From assembly GCF_004348675.1 (NCBI RefSeq), contig NZ_SMKN01000006.1:1-64000 (forward strand): 64,000 nucleotides of DNA, given 5' to 3'. The notes under the pieces are model-generated. The model ran no database searches, was not told the origin of the DNA, and saw only the letters and a list, made by a program, of their open reading frames with translations. The DNA is from Micromonospora sp. KC606 (GTDB taxonomy: Bacteria; Actinomycetota; Actinomycetes; Mycobacteriales; Micromonosporaceae). Positions 22,009-31,997 of the stretch are shown here, piece by piece. Position 1 is the first letter of the stretch, and each line of letters opens with the position of its first letter. Both the position numbers and the translations under genes were made by a program.

Positions 22009-22908
22009 ATGACGAACTTCGCCGACCGGATCGGCGGCGCGCCCATCTCGTGGGGCGTGTGCGAGGCCCCGGGCTGGGGCGTCGAGCTGCCCGCCGAGCG
22101 GGTCCTCGCCGAGATGGCCCAGCTCGGTTTCCGGGCCACCGAACTCGGGCCGACCGGCTACCTCGGCGCCGCGCCCGCCGACGTGCGGGAGACACTGCGG
22201 GCCAACGACCTGCTCCTGATCGGTGGATTCCTGCCCGTCCCGATGCACGTGGCGACCGACGCCGACCTCGACGAGGCGGCCGCTGCCATGGACACCCTGG
22301 CAGCTGGCGGCTCCGAGGTCGTCGTGCTCGCCGCGCGGTCGACCGACGGCAGCTACGACCGCAAGGTCCGCCTCACCGACGCGGAGTGGGACGCGCTGTT
22401 CGCCACGCTCGACCGGTTGCAGGCGATGGCTCGCGAGCGCGGTCTGACCCCGACGCTGCACCCGCACGTGGGCACGGCGGTGGAGGACCGTGCCTCGGTG
22501 CTGCGGCTGGTCGAGCGCAGCGACATCCTGCTCTGTCTGGACACCGGGCATCTGCTGATCGGCGGGATGCAGCCCGCGGAGCTGATCGGGCTGGCCGCCG
22601 ACCGGATCGCCCACGTGCATCTCAAGGACGTGAACGCGCGGGTGGCCGCGGCCGTGGCGGCGGGGGAGACGAGTTATCTCGCGGCCGTCCGCGCCGGTCT
22701 CTACACGCCATTGGGGGACGGGGACCTCGACATCGCGGCCATCGTCGGCGACCTCGAGGCGGCCGGGTACGGCGGATGGTACGTGCTGGAGCAGGACGCG
22801 GCCCTGTCCGCGCCGCCGGAGGCGGGCGCCGGCCCGGTGCACGACGTGCGGCGCAGCCTGGACTTCCTGGTCGCGGTCGGCGGCGAGCTGCCCGGGGTGG
22901 CACGGTGA
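22009..22908 (+). CDS. iolE: Myo-inosose-2 dehydratase
   Basis: Dehydrates 2-keto-myo-inositol to the ring dione used by IolD. The 299-aa protein is a xylose-isomerase-like TIM barrel with GAPISWGVCEAPGWGVEL (residues 10-27), HPHVGTAVED, LCLDTGHLLIGG and HVHLKDV providing the metal ligands. AAGGAG lies 8 nt before the ATG. A 77-nt gap with a small GC hairpin separates it from iolA. Its stop overlaps the iolG start. Confidence 0.95.
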   Translation: MTNFADRIGGAPISWGVCEAPGWGVELPAERVLAEMAQLGFRATELGPTGYLGAAPADVRETLRANDLLLIGGFLPVPMHVATDADLDEAAAAMDTLAAGGSEVVVLAARSTDGSYDRKVRLTDAEWDALFATLDRLQAMARERGLTPTLHPHVGTAVEDRASVLRLVERSDILLCLDTGHLLIGGMQPAELIGLAADRIAHVHLKDVNARVAAAVAAGETSYLAAVRAGLYTPLGDGDLDIAAIVGDLEAAGYGGWYVLEQDAALSAPPEAGAGPVHDVRRSLDFLVAVGGELPGVAR

Positions 22909-23990
22909 GCCGGGCCGGTTGGGCCGGGCACTCGCCGGCGGTCGAGGTATCGACGGCGCGGCCGTGGCACACCCGGCCGGTCACGGTCGGGTTGGTCGGC
23001 GCCGGTGTCATGGGCGCCGACCACGCCCGGCTGCTCAGCGGCTCGGTCTCCGGCGCACGGGTCGGCGGGGTCTGCGACGTCGACGAGGCACGGGCCCGCC
23101 AGGTGGCGGGGGCGACCGGGGCCCGGCTGCTGTCCGACCCGTTCGCGCTGATCGCCGACGACGACATCGACGCCGTGCTGGTCGCCTCGTCGGACCCGAC
23201 CCACGAGGCGTACGTGCTGGCCGCCATCGCCCTGGGCAAGCCGGTGCTCTGCGAGAAGCCGCTCGCCCCGACGGTGGACGGCTGCCAGCGGATCGTCGAC
23301 GCCGAGACCGCGTTCGGCAGCCGGCTGGTGACCGTGGGCTTCATGCGGCGCTACGACCCCGGCTACCTGGAGCTGAAGCGGGCGCTGGACGACGGCGAGA
23401 TCGGCGCGCCACTGGTGCTGCACTGCGTGCACCGCAACCCGACCAACACCCCCGGCCAACCGAGCGCCGCCGTGATCACCAACTCGGCCGTGCACGAGCT
23501 GGACGTCAGTCGATGGCTGCTGGGCGAGGAGGTCGTCGAGGCGACGGTGCACACGCCTCGGCGGGCAGCGGCAGCAGGCGGCACGGCCGATCCCCAGTTG
23601 CTGGTCCTGCGTACCGCCTCGGGAGTGCTGGTGGACGTCGAGGTCTTCGTCAACGCGGGATACGGCTACGAGGTGCGGTGCGAGCTGGTCGGCGAGGCGG
23701 GGACGGTGGAGCTGGACCGGCCCTCGGCGACCGTGCAGCGGCGCGGTGGGGTCATCGCCAGGCCGCTGGCGACGGACTGGCGGCCCCGGTTCGCCGAGGC
23801 GTACCGGCGTGAGTTGCAGGACTGGGTGGACGGCGTACGGCTGGCGGCGCCGCCGGCGGTCTCGCCCGCCGCGACGGCCTGGGACGGCTTCGCCGCCACC
23901 TACCTTGCGCAGGCCTGCGTCCGGGCGCTCGAAACCGGGGCACCGGCCACGGTCGATCTTCCGGCCCGCCCCAAGCTGTACGAGCCGTAA
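22905..23990 (+). CDS. iolG: Inositol 2-dehydrogenase (Gfo/Idh/MocA)
   Basis: Oxidises myo-inositol to 2-keto-myo-inositol with NAD+, the first step. The 361-aa protein has a Rossmann motif GAGVMG at residues 32-37, EKP at 117-119, and a catalytic region HELD at 197-200 within SAVHELDVSRWLLG. The GTG start overlaps the iolE stop (GTGA). The N-terminal tail of about 25 residues before the Rossmann strand is longer than usual, and no internal start codon offers a shorter form with a ribosome-binding site. Confidence 0.93.
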   Translation: MSRAGWAGHSPAVEVSTARPWHTRPVTVGLVGAGVMGADHARLLSGSVSGARVGGVCDVDEARARQVAGATGARLLSDPFALIADDDIDAVLVASSDPTHEAYVLAAIALGKPVLCEKPLAPTVDGCQRIVDAETAFGSRLVTVGFMRRYDPGYLELKRALDDGEIGAPLVLHCVHRNPTNTPGQPSAAVITNSAVHELDVSRWLLGEEVVEATVHTPRRAAAAGGTADPQLLVLRTASGVLVDVEVFVNAGYGYEVRCELVGEAGTVELDRPSATVQRRGGVIARPLATDWRPRFAEAYRRELQDWVDGVRLAAPPAVSPAATAWDGFAATYLAQACVRALETGAPATVDLPARPKLYEP

Positions 23991-24055
23991 CCGGCGCGCG
24001 GAATCCGCACCGGCCCCCACTGTGCGACCCCCGATCCCACTGGAGTGATCAGCTG

Positions 24056-25954
24056 ATGCCCGAGCCCGTCATCGCGCCCCGCCCCCACCCGGTGAGCCGC
24101 CGGAGCCTGCTGCGCCACACCGCCGCCCTGTCCGCCGGACTGCTCGGCGGGCCGGCGGTCCTGTCCTGGCTCGCCGATCCCGCGGTGGCCGACGCGGCGA
24201 AGGCGTTCGTCGACGACTACCGGAGCAACACCACCGCCAACCTCACCGCCGACACCAACGCCGCCGTGCGCATCCTCTCGGGCGTGCAGCGGCTGTGGCA
24301 GACCGGCGCCACCTGGGACACCGGCGTGCCGGTGGCGCCCGAGGTGCTGCGGGCCAACATGCGCTACTGCGCGGCCGTGACCGCCGCCCGCACCGAGGCG
24401 CAGGCCGCCCGGGCGTTCATCTGCGACCGCCAGCACCAGAGCTACGCGGTGATCGCCGGTCTCGGTGTGCTCGCCGACGTGTACAGGGCCGGGGCGCTGG
24501 CGGTCACCAGCATCACCGAGGCGCCGACCGGCACCCCGGCGACCACGATCAGCGACGCGGTGCCGCCGGACGCGCCGCCCGGCGCCGCGATCGGCGCCGG
24601 CTCGCCCACCTCGGCGCTGGGCGCGGTCGTCACGCTGGTGAACACCGTGCGCGGCCCGTTCGCCTCGAGCAACCCCAGCAAGTTCGCCGTGCAGTATCCG
24701 CGCCCCTGGCGGATGACCGAGGACAGCGAGGTCATCGACACCGGCGCGGTCGACGACCTCGGCTACCCGGTCTACCGCACCGACGTCACCGTGGCGGCGC
24801 AGCTGCTGCGCCAGCGCAGCCGTACCCCGGCCGACGACGGCGGTTTCCCCAGCGGGCACACCAACGCCCTGCACCTTGCCGCGCTCGCGTTCGCCTACGC
24901 CGTACCGGAACGCTTCCAGGAGCTCGTCACCTGCGCGTTCGACCTGTCCGACACCCGGATCACCGCCGGGATGCACTCGCCGGTGGACGTCGTGGGCGGG
25001 CGGGTCCTGGCCACCGCGCTGGCCGCCGCGGCCCTCAACGACCCGGCCAACGCCGAGCTCAAGGCGACCGCCCGGGAACAGGCCGCCGCGTACCTGCGGG
25101 AGCGGACCGGCACCACCGCCGACACCCTCCTCGCGTACGCGCACCGCGCCGACAGCATCGTCGACCCGTACGCCGACCGGGCGGCGAACGAGCGGCTGGT
25201 GACCCCGAAGCTGACCTACATCCTGCCCCGGCAGGGCCGCGACGAGCCGCTGACCGTCCCCAAGGGCGCGGAGGTCCTGCTCGAGACCCGCCAGCCCTAC
25301 CTGTCCGCCGAGCAGCGGCGGGCGGTGCTGCGGACCACCGCGCTGCCGGCCGGCTACGCGCTGCTCGACGGGCCCGAGCAGTGGGGCCGGCTCAACCTGT
25401 TCGCCGCGGCCGACGGCTACGGCGCGTTCGAGGACGACGTCGAGGTCACCCTCGACGCGGCGCGGGGCGGTTTCCACGCGGCCGACACCTGGCGCAACGA
25501 CATCGGCGGCCCGGGCGGGCTCACCCTGCGCGGCACCGGCACCCTCGGCCTGACCGGCAAGAACCGCTTCCGGGGTGGCGTCCGGGTGCTGGGCGGCGCC
25601 CTGGCCGCCGGCTCGCCGGGCGCTCTCGGCGCCGGCGACGTCGAGGTCCGCGCGGCAACGCTGCGGCTGGCCCAGGCCACCGTGCTGCACGGCGGCTACC
25701 GCCAGCGCGGCGGGGTTCTCGCCGTTGCGGGCTGCCAGGGTGGGCGGGCGGCGCTGACCGTCGCCGGAACGGCCGAGATCGGCCGGGGCAGCACCCTGGA
25801 GCTGACCGTGGAGGCCGGCGCGCACCTCGTCCCGGTGCTGCGCGCCCGCCGGGTGGTGGGCCGCTTCGACACCATCACGGTGCGCACCCCCGGATACCGC
25901 GCCGAGCCGGTCTACACCCGCAACGCCCTGCTCGTCCGCGTGCGGCGCGGCTGA
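24056..25954 (+). CDS. Tat-exported PAP2/vanadium-haloperoxidase-fold phosphatase with beta-repeat C-terminus
   Basis: The 632-aa protein starts with a Tat signal (SRRSLLR, residues 14-20, then a hydrophobic run to ~45). A complete PAP2 signature follows: KxxxxxxRP at 209-217, PSGH at 265-268, and TRxxxxxHxxxD at 300-311 with conserved R301, H307 and D311 (Ser to Thr at the first position). The C-terminal ~200 residues are Gly-rich beta strands like autotransporter-associated passenger repeats (GGLTLRGTGTLGLTGKN). It is likely a secreted acid phosphatase; a haloperoxidase is the other option for this fold. It lies 65 nt after iolG on the same strand, so it may release inositol from a phosphorylated form outside the cell. 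Confidence 0.85.
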   Translation: MPEPVIAPRPHPVSRRSLLRHTAALSAGLLGGPAVLSWLADPAVADAAKAFVDDYRSNTTANLTADTNAAVRILSGVQRLWQTGATWDTGVPVAPEVLRANMRYCAAVTAARTEAQAARAFICDRQHQSYAVIAGLGVLADVYRAGALAVTSITEAPTGTPATTISDAVPPDAPPGAAIGAGSPTSALGAVVTLVNTVRGPFASSNPSKFAVQYPRPWRMTEDSEVIDTGAVDDLGYPVYRTDVTVAAQLLRQRSRTPADDGGFPSGHTNALHLAALAFAYAVPERFQELVTCAFDLSDTRITAGMHSPVDVVGGRVLATALAAAALNDPANAELKATAREQAAAYLRERTGTTADTLLAYAHRADSIVDPYADRAANERLVTPKLTYILPRQGRDEPLTVPKGAEVLLETRQPYLSAEQRRAVLRTTALPAGYALLDGPEQWGRLNLFAAADGYGAFEDDVEVTLDAARGGFHAADTWRNDIGGPGGLTLRGTGTLGLTGKNRFRGGVRVLGGALAAGSPGALGAGDVEVRAATLRLAQATVLHGGYRQRGGVLAVAGCQGGRAALTVAGTAEIGRGSTLELTVEAGAHLVPVLRARRVVGRFDTITVRTPGYRAEPVYTRNALLVRVRRG

Positions 25955-25974
25955 CCCGCGACGGCCTTCGGAAA

Positions 25975-27120
25975 ATGGTGATGACACCCGGACGCGCCGA
26001 CCAGCCCACCGTCGTGCTGGTCGGCGCGCACGGCTACGGCCGCGGTCACCTGGACCGCCTGGCGCGCCTGCACGCGGCCGGGCGGCTGCGCCTGGTCGGG
26101 GTGGCCGACCCGCAGCCGCTGGACGCCGCGCAACGCGCGCTGTGCGGCGCCGCCGTCCACCACCGCGACGCGGCCGCGCTCATCGCCACCGTCGCACCGG
26201 ATCTGGTCGTGATCGCCACACCGGTACACACCCATGTGGACCTCGCGCTGCTGGCCCTGCGCGCCGGGGCGCACGTCCTGCTGGAGAAACCACCGGCGCC
26301 CACCCTCGACGGCTTCGCCCAGCTGCTCGCGGCCCAGCGCGACACCGGCCGGGTCTGCCAGGTCGGTTTCCAGGCGTTCGGCTCCGCCGCCTTCGGCGAA
26401 CTCGCCCGGCAGATCCGCGCCGGCGTGCTGGGCCAGGTGCGCCACATCGGGGTGACCGGGCTGTGGTGGCGCGCCGACGACTACTGGTCACGGTCGGCGT
26501 GGGCCGGCCGGCGGTGGCTGCACGGCCGTCCGGTCAACGACGGCGCCCTGACCAACCCGTTCGCGCACGGCGTCGCCCTGGCGCTGCGGCTGGACGGCTC
26601 CGGCGGCGACCAGCCGATCGGCGAGGTCGAACTGGACACCTACCGGACCCGCGCCGTCGAGGCCCACGACACCGCCAGCGCCCGCGTCCGCACCGCCCTC
26701 GGCACCCCCGTCACCATGGCCGTCACGCTCTGCGCGGAGCAACCCGTCGAGCCCGTCATCGAGGTGTTCGGCAGCGCCGGCACCGCCGTGCTGCACTACA
26801 CCGAGGACCGGTTGTGCACCCCGGCCGGCGAGAACACGTACCCCCGGACGGAACTGCTGGAGAACCTGCTCGACCATCTCGCCGACCCGGGCGTCCCGCT
26901 GCTGGTCCCGCTGGCGCACACCCTGGGCTTCACCCAGGTCGCCGAGGCGGTCCACCGCGGCCCGGCGCCGGTGCCGGTCGCGCAGGAGTCCCTGGCCGAC
27001 CTGCCGGCGCTGACCCGCCGGGCGGCGGCGACCGGCCGGCTGTACCGCGAGCTCGGCGTGGGGTGGGCCCGCGCCGAGCCCTTCCGGTGGACCCCGCCGC
27101 CGCATCCGCCCACCCGGTGA
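25975..27120 (+). CDS. Gfo/Idh/MocA-family oxidoreductase
   Basis: A cytoplasmic NAD(P)-dependent sugar or polyol dehydrogenase of about 381 aa. It has a Rossmann motif VGAHGYGRGH near residues 12-21, VIATPVHTH, the EKP motif in LLEKPPAPTLDGF, and a second domain with NDGALTNPFAHGVALAL in place of the usual catalytic lysine/His helix. It is only distantly similar to IolG. It starts 20 nt after the phosphatase gene; ATG 25981 and GTG 25978 are alternative starts and the ribosome-binding site (GGAAAA) is weak. The substrate is unknown; context suggests an inositol isomer or a linked sugar. Confidence 0.85.
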   Translation: MVMTPGRADQPTVVLVGAHGYGRGHLDRLARLHAAGRLRLVGVADPQPLDAAQRALCGAAVHHRDAAALIATVAPDLVVIATPVHTHVDLALLALRAGAHVLLEKPPAPTLDGFAQLLAAQRDTGRVCQVGFQAFGSAAFGELARQIRAGVLGQVRHIGVTGLWWRADDYWSRSAWAGRRWLHGRPVNDGALTNPFAHGVALALRLDGSGGDQPIGEVELDTYRTRAVEAHDTASARVRTALGTPVTMAVTLCAEQPVEPVIEVFGSAGTAVLHYTEDRLCTPAGENTYPRTELLENLLDHLADPGVPLLVPLAHTLGFTQVAEAVHRGPAPVPVAQESLADLPALTRRAAATGRLYRELGVGWARAEPFRWTPPPHPPTR

Positions 27121-27149
27121 CCGCGATCGGCGACGACGAAGGACAGCAC

Positions 27150-30100
27150 ATGCGAATCAGCCAGATCGAGGGCACCGACCTGTTCCTCGGGCCCGAAGAC
27201 GCGCCACGGCAGGTGGTCCGGGTCACCCTCACCGCCGACAGCCCGAGCCCACCGGCCCGGGTACGCGTCGAGGGGCCCACCGTGCGCACCCCGGAACCGG
27301 CCGTCACCCCACCGCTGGCCCCCGGAGAACCGGTGACGGTCGAGGTCGGCGTGCACGTCGCCGCCCCGGCCCCGGAAGGCTCCCGGCACCGGGTCACGGC
27401 GGTGGCGGAGACCGCGACCGCGCGGGTCACCGCCGGCGGCGATCTGCGTGCCGCCGCCACCGGCTGGACCGTGTGGATGGTCTCGCACTTCCACTACGAC
27501 CCGGTCTGGTGGAACACCCAGCGCGGATTCACCGAACTCTGGCAGCAGTTGCCCGACGTGCCGGGTGCCGACCGGCTGCGACCGCCGTTCGTCCGGACCG
27601 CCTTCGACCTGGTCCGTGCCCACCTCGACGCCGCCCGCCACGACGACGACTACCGGTTCGTCCTGGCCGAGATCGACTACCTTCAGCCGTACTGGAACGT
27701 CTTCGTCGACGACCGCGCGGACCTGCGCCGGATGCTGCGCGACGGCCGCATCGAGCTGGTCGGCGGCATGTACAACGAACCGAACACCAACCTGACGCAC
27801 CCCGAGTCGACCATCCGCAACACCGTCCACGGCATCGGCTACCAGCGAGACGTGCTGGGTGGCGACCCGCGTAGCGCCTGGATGCTCGACGTGTTCGGCC
27901 ACGACCCGTCCTTCCCGGGCCTGATGGCCGACGCCGGCCTCACCTCCAGTGTGTGGGCGCGCGGCCCGTTCCACCAGGTCGGGGCCAAGCGGCACACCGG
28001 CGACATCACCCGCATGCAGTTCCCCAGCGAGTTCGAGTGGGTGTCGCCCACCGGCCGTGGACTGCTCACCGCCTACCTGGCCAACCACTACGTGGCCGGC
28101 TGGGACATGGAACGCAAGGAGACCCTCGACGAGGCGATGGCCGAGGCGTACGCGCAGTACCGCGAACTGCGCAAGGTGGCCGCCACCCGCAACGTGCTGC
28201 TCCCGGTCGGCCATGACCACAACATCCCGTCCCGGTGGTGCACCGAGATTCACCGCGCCTGGCCACGGCGCTACCAGTGGCCCCGGTTCCGGATGGGTCT
28301 GCCCCGCGACTTCTTCGCCGCCGTCCGCGCCGAACTGGCCGGTGGCCCCCGTCCCGGCGGCCGGCCGGTGTCGTCGCAGACCCGGGACATGAACCCGGTC
28401 TACACCGGCAAGGACGTCTCCTACATCGACACCAAGCAGGCGCAACGCGCCGCCGAGACGCTGCTGCTGGACGCCGAACGCCTCGCCACCCTGGCCATGC
28501 TGCTCGGCGACCGCTACCCGAGCGAGGCGCTGGACAAGGCCTGGCGGCTGCTCGCCTACGGCGCCCACCACGACGCCGTCACCGGCACCGAGTCCGACCA
28601 GGTCTACCTCGATCTGCTGGCCGGCTGGCGGGAGGCGCACGAGCTGGCCGACGCCGCCTGGCGCCGTGCTGCCGCCGCGCTCGCGGACCATGCGGACACC
28701 ACCGGCGACGGCCGCGCCCTGCTGGTGGTCAACTCGCTGTCCTGGGCCCGGGGCGGGATCACCCGGGTCCGGCTGCGCTATCCCGCACCCGGCCCGTCCG
28801 GGGTCGCCGTCCGCGACGACGACGGCACAGCGCTGCCCGCGGTGGCCGAGGGCGTCACCCGCCACGACGACGGCGGCATCGCCGAGATCGATCTGTCGAT
28901 CCCGGCCCGCGACGTGCCGGCGTTGGGCTACCGGGTGCTCCGCGTGGCCGACGCCGGGACCGCACGACCGGTCACCGGCTGGACGGCCACAGCCGGCTCC
29001 CGCTCCATCAACAACGCCGTCTTCGAGGTCGACGCCGACCCGCGCCGAGGCGGTGCCCTCTGTCGGATCCTCGACCGCCGCACCGGACGGGAGCTGCTGC
29101 GCCCGGACGGGCTCGGCGGCGAGCTGGTCGTGCAGGACGAGTACCCCGAGCACCCCCACCACGGGGAAGGCCCCTGGCACCTGCTGCCGACCGGGCCGGG
29201 TCGCGGCTTCGACGGCGACCCCGCGGAGGTACGGGTCGAGCACAGCGCGGCCGGCAGCCGGCTGGTCAGCGTCTGCGCCTTCGACGACCTGCGGGTGACC
29301 CGCGAGGTCGTCCTCTGGCACGACACCGACCGGATCGACTTCCGCACCCACGTCGACGGGTCCATCGGCCGGGACCGGCTGCTCCGTGTCCGCTTCGACC
29401 TCGCCCTGCCCGGCGCCCTGCCCGTCGCGGAGGTCGGGTTCGCGGCCATCGGCCGTCCCTTCGGCTTCCCCGAGGCCGACACCGCGCAGCAGCTCTGGAC
29501 CCTCGACAATCCCGCACACACCTGGGCCGGTCTGTCCTCGACCGCCCGGATCCGGCTGCACGACGCTGACGGCGGCGTCCACCAGCACGCCATCGGTGTC
29601 GCCGAACTCGTCGCCGACGACGACCCCGAGCACAGCGGCCCGGTACGTGGGCTGCTCACCGCGCTGGCCCGGCAGGGCGTCACCGCCAGCCGCACCTACC
29701 CGGACGGACCGCGTTACGGGGCCCTCGACGCCGACTCGAACCTGCCCGACGTGCGCATCGTGCTCGGGGCGCACACCTCGTTCGCCGAGGCCGTCCTCAC
29801 CGCGGCCGGCGACGCCTACCGCGCCGTGCTGGCCGCGACCGGGCGGGTGTTCGTCCCGGCTGCCCGCCCCCGCTCGCAGGTCTGGGTGCCTGGCGCGGAC
29901 CTGCGCGCCCCGCGTGACCTGCCGGTGCTCATCGTCGCCGCCGCCGATCTCGGCCGGGCCGTCGGCTCCCTCGCCGAGGATCTCGACGACGCGACGATCG
30001 AGGTGCGTCAACCGGCCCAACTGGCCGGCGTCGACGATCCGCTCACCGACTACTCCGTGGCGCTGGTCAATCACGGCACGCCCAGCTATGTGGCCCGCCA

Positions 30101-31511
30101 CGACGGCACGCTCTACCTGTCGCTGATGCGGGCCTGCACCGGCTGGCCGAGCGGAGTCTGGATCGACGGACCCCGTCGGGGGACACCCGACGACGCCGGG
30201 TTCGCCCTGCAACACTGGAGCCACACCTTCCGGTACAGCCTCCTCGCCGGCCCTGGTGACTGGCGGCGGGCCGGCTTCGTGCGCGCCGCGCAGGAGCTGA
30301 ACCACCGGCTGCGGGCCGAGAGCGTGCCGGCGACACCCGGCCCGCTGCCCCGGGTGGCAAGCCTGGGGTCGGTCGAGCCCGGCACCGTCATCCTCTCCGC
30401 GCTCAAGCCACGCGGCAACCCGGTCGCCGCCGGCCAGCCCGGCGCCGTCGACCCCGCCAACGGAGTCACCCTGCGCGTCTACGAGTCGTCCGGAACTGCG
30501 GTGCCGGCCCGGATCCGGCTGCACGGCGGGCTGTGCGCCCCGGCCGTCACCGACGTGGTCGAACAGGGCCCGGCGGTGTCGGCGGAGCAGCCGCCGGTCG
30601 CCACCGACGGCGACGACCTGACCGTCGACCTGGACGCCACCGACGTGGTCACCCTGGCGGCGCTGCCGGCGCGTTCCCTGTCGGCCCGTCGGGACCTGGC
30701 CGCGCACGGCCAACCGGTCACCGAGGTGGTCCAGCCCGTGTTCACCCGCTACTGGTTGCACAACAAGGGGCCCGCGCCGGTGGGCAATCTTCCCGTCAGC
30801 GTGCACGTGCACCCCACAACGGCCCTGCTGCCGGGCCCCGGGGCGACGGCCGCGCTCCGGGTCACCGTGGGCTCCGCGACTGTCGCCGCGGCCGGGTCGG
30901 TCGACCTCGACGTCCCCGCGGGCCTTGCGGTCACCCCGGCCGGTCCGCACCGGTACGCCCTGGAAGCCGGGGAGTTCCAGCACGTCGATCTTCGTGTCAC
31001 CGCGCCCGGAGCCGCGCCCGGACGGCACTTTCTGGCCGCGCAGATCCGTGACGGGCTGGGTCAGGTCCTCGAGGATGTCCTGACCGTCACGGTGGGCGCT
31101 GAGTCCGAGAACCCTGCCCCGGCGGGGGAGCCGTCAGCCGACATCGACGCGGTGCTCGAACCGGCCGAGGTGGCGGTGGCGCCCGGGGCCGGTGCGCGCC
31201 TCACCCTGCGGTTGCGCAACGGCGCCGCCGGTGCGGTCCGTGGCGAAGCCCAGCTGCTCAGCCCGTACGGCACCTGGGGCGGACCCGACGACGAGCTGTC
31301 GACGGTCCCGTGGACCCAGGGGTTCGTGCTGCCCCCGGGAGGCACCGGCACGCTCGACTTCACGGTGAGCGCACCGGCCGGCGCCCGGCCCGGGGGAACG
31401 TGGTGGGCCCTGGCCAGGATCACCAGCTTCGGGCAGGTCTGGTACACCCCGACCGTGTCGGTGACCGTAGTCCCGCCGGCCGCACCACCCGACCCCGCCG
31501 GCAAGCCCTGA
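27150..31511 (+). CDS. Alpha-mannosidase, GH38, with long C-terminal extension
   Basis: The 1453-aa protein has no signal peptide, so it should act in the cytoplasm. After an N-terminal beta region of ~105 residues the GH38 catalytic domain begins: zinc ligands in VSHFHYDPVWW (H113, H115), nucleophile D247 in WMLDVFGHDPSFP, and the middle-domain motif AYGAHHDAVTGTESDQ. C-terminal beta domains follow, the last two (~from residue 1190) resembling NEW3/Ig-like modules. Usual bacterial GH38 enzymes are 800-1050 aa, so this one is long. AAGGA lies 7 nt before the ATG and the gene follows the oxidoreductase by 29 nt, which suggests the last position of the inositol operon. Alpha-mannoside hydrolysis is well supported; the substrate is not known. 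Confidence 0.92.
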   Translation: MRISQIEGTDLFLGPEDAPRQVVRVTLTADSPSPPARVRVEGPTVRTPEPAVTPPLAPGEPVTVEVGVHVAAPAPEGSRHRVTAVAETATARVTAGGDLRAAATGWTVWMVSHFHYDPVWWNTQRGFTELWQQLPDVPGADRLRPPFVRTAFDLVRAHLDAARHDDDYRFVLAEIDYLQPYWNVFVDDRADLRRMLRDGRIELVGGMYNEPNTNLTHPESTIRNTVHGIGYQRDVLGGDPRSAWMLDVFGHDPSFPGLMADAGLTSSVWARGPFHQVGAKRHTGDITRMQFPSEFEWVSPTGRGLLTAYLANHYVAGWDMERKETLDEAMAEAYAQYRELRKVAATRNVLLPVGHDHNIPSRWCTEIHRAWPRRYQWPRFRMGLPRDFFAAVRAELAGGPRPGGRPVSSQTRDMNPVYTGKDVSYIDTKQAQRAAETLLLDAERLATLAMLLGDRYPSEALDKAWRLLAYGAHHDAVTGTESDQVYLDLLAGWREAHELADAAWRRAAAALADHADTTGDGRALLVVNSLSWARGGITRVRLRYPAPGPSGVAVRDDDGTALPAVAEGVTRHDDGGIAEIDLSIPARDVPALGYRVLRVADAGTARPVTGWTATAGSRSINNAVFEVDADPRRGGALCRILDRRTGRELLRPDGLGGELVVQDEYPEHPHHGEGPWHLLPTGPGRGFDGDPAEVRVEHSAAGSRLVSVCAFDDLRVTREVVLWHDTDRIDFRTHVDGSIGRDRLLRVRFDLALPGALPVAEVGFAAIGRPFGFPEADTAQQLWTLDNPAHTWAGLSSTARIRLHDADGGVHQHAIGVAELVADDDPEHSGPVRGLLTALARQGVTASRTYPDGPRYGALDADSNLPDVRIVLGAHTSFAEAVLTAAGDAYRAVLAATGRVFVPAARPRSQVWVPGADLRAPRDLPVLIVAAADLGRAVGSLAEDLDDATIEVRQPAQLAGVDDPLTDYSVALVNHGTPSYVARHDGTLYLSLMRACTGWPSGVWIDGPRRGTPDDAGFALQHWSHTFRYSLLAGPGDWRRAGFVRAAQELNHRLRAESVPATPGPLPRVASLGSVEPGTVILSALKPRGNPVAAGQPGAVDPANGVTLRVYESSGTAVPARIRLHGGLCAPAVTDVVEQGPAVSAEQPPVATDGDDLTVDLDATDVVTLAALPARSLSARRDLAAHGQPVTEVVQPVFTRYWLHNKGPAPVGNLPVSVHVHPTTALLPGPGATAALRVTVGSATVAAAGSVDLDVPAGLAVTPAGPHRYALEAGEFQHVDLRVTAPGAAPGRHFLAAQIRDGLGQVLEDVLTVTVGAESENPAPAGEPSADIDAVLEPAEVAVAPGAGARLTLRLRNGAAGAVRGEAQLLSPYGTWGGPDDELSTVPWTQGFVLPPGGTGTLDFTVSAPAGARPGGTWWALARITSFGQVWYTPTVSVTVVPPAAPPDPAGKP

Positions 31512-31544
31512 GCTGACTCCTGCGGCACGCCCGGGGCCATCCGG

Positions 31545-31997
31545 TCAGGCCGGGTCGTCCCGGGTGTGCTGGTGGAGGTGGTGCCGCAGGGTGTCGGCGA
31601 AGCCCTCGGCGGTGGCGAGCTGTTCGCGTAGCGCGTCCACCCGGGCGGTGGCGTCGGTGTGGAACATGCCGAGCCGGTCGCGCAGGGCGGCCCGTTCGCC
31701 GTCGCCGGCGGTGGGTAGGGCGTCGAGGACGCCGAGCAGGTCGCGCATCTCGTCGAGGGTGAACCCGAGGGGTTTCATCCGTTTGACGACGGCGAGCCGG
31801 TCGAGGTCGGGTTCGGTGTAGAGGCGGAATCCGCCGTCGCTGCGCGCGGACGGGACGATCAGGCCGGCGTCCTCGTAGTGGCGGATGGTGCGGATGCTCA
31901 GGCCGACCCGGTCGGCGGCCTCGCCGATCTGCATGAGTCGCCCGACGGCCGGTCCGCTGGTGTGCTGCGGCCCGGCGCCACGCACGGCGTCTGACAT
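31545..31997 (-). CDS. MerR-family regulator coupled to SulP transporter
   Basis: A 150-aa regulator with an N-terminal winged HTH (MQIGEAADRVGLSIRTIRHY from residue 22; LIVPSARSDGGFRLYTEPDL), a short linker and a C-terminal coiled coil ending in a His-rich tail. No metal-binding cysteines of the CueR/ZntR type are visible. Its ATG overlaps the SulP stop (TGATG), so it is translated together with the transporter. A perfect dyad upstream of SulP (33684-33703) fits a MerR operator and suggests autoregulation. Confidence 0.88.
   Translation of the reverse strand: MSDAVRGAGPQHTSGPAVGRLMQIGEAADRVGLSIRTIRHYEDAGLIVPSARSDGGFRLYTEPDLDRLAVVKRMKPLGFTLDEMRDLLGVLDALPTAGDGERAALRDRLGMFHTDATARVDALREQLATAEGFADTLRHHLHQHTRDDPA

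Noticed and set aside
26796..31028. 1410-codon open frame on the minus strand
   Set aside because: Shadow of the GH38 gene. The plus frame carries all catalytic motifs.
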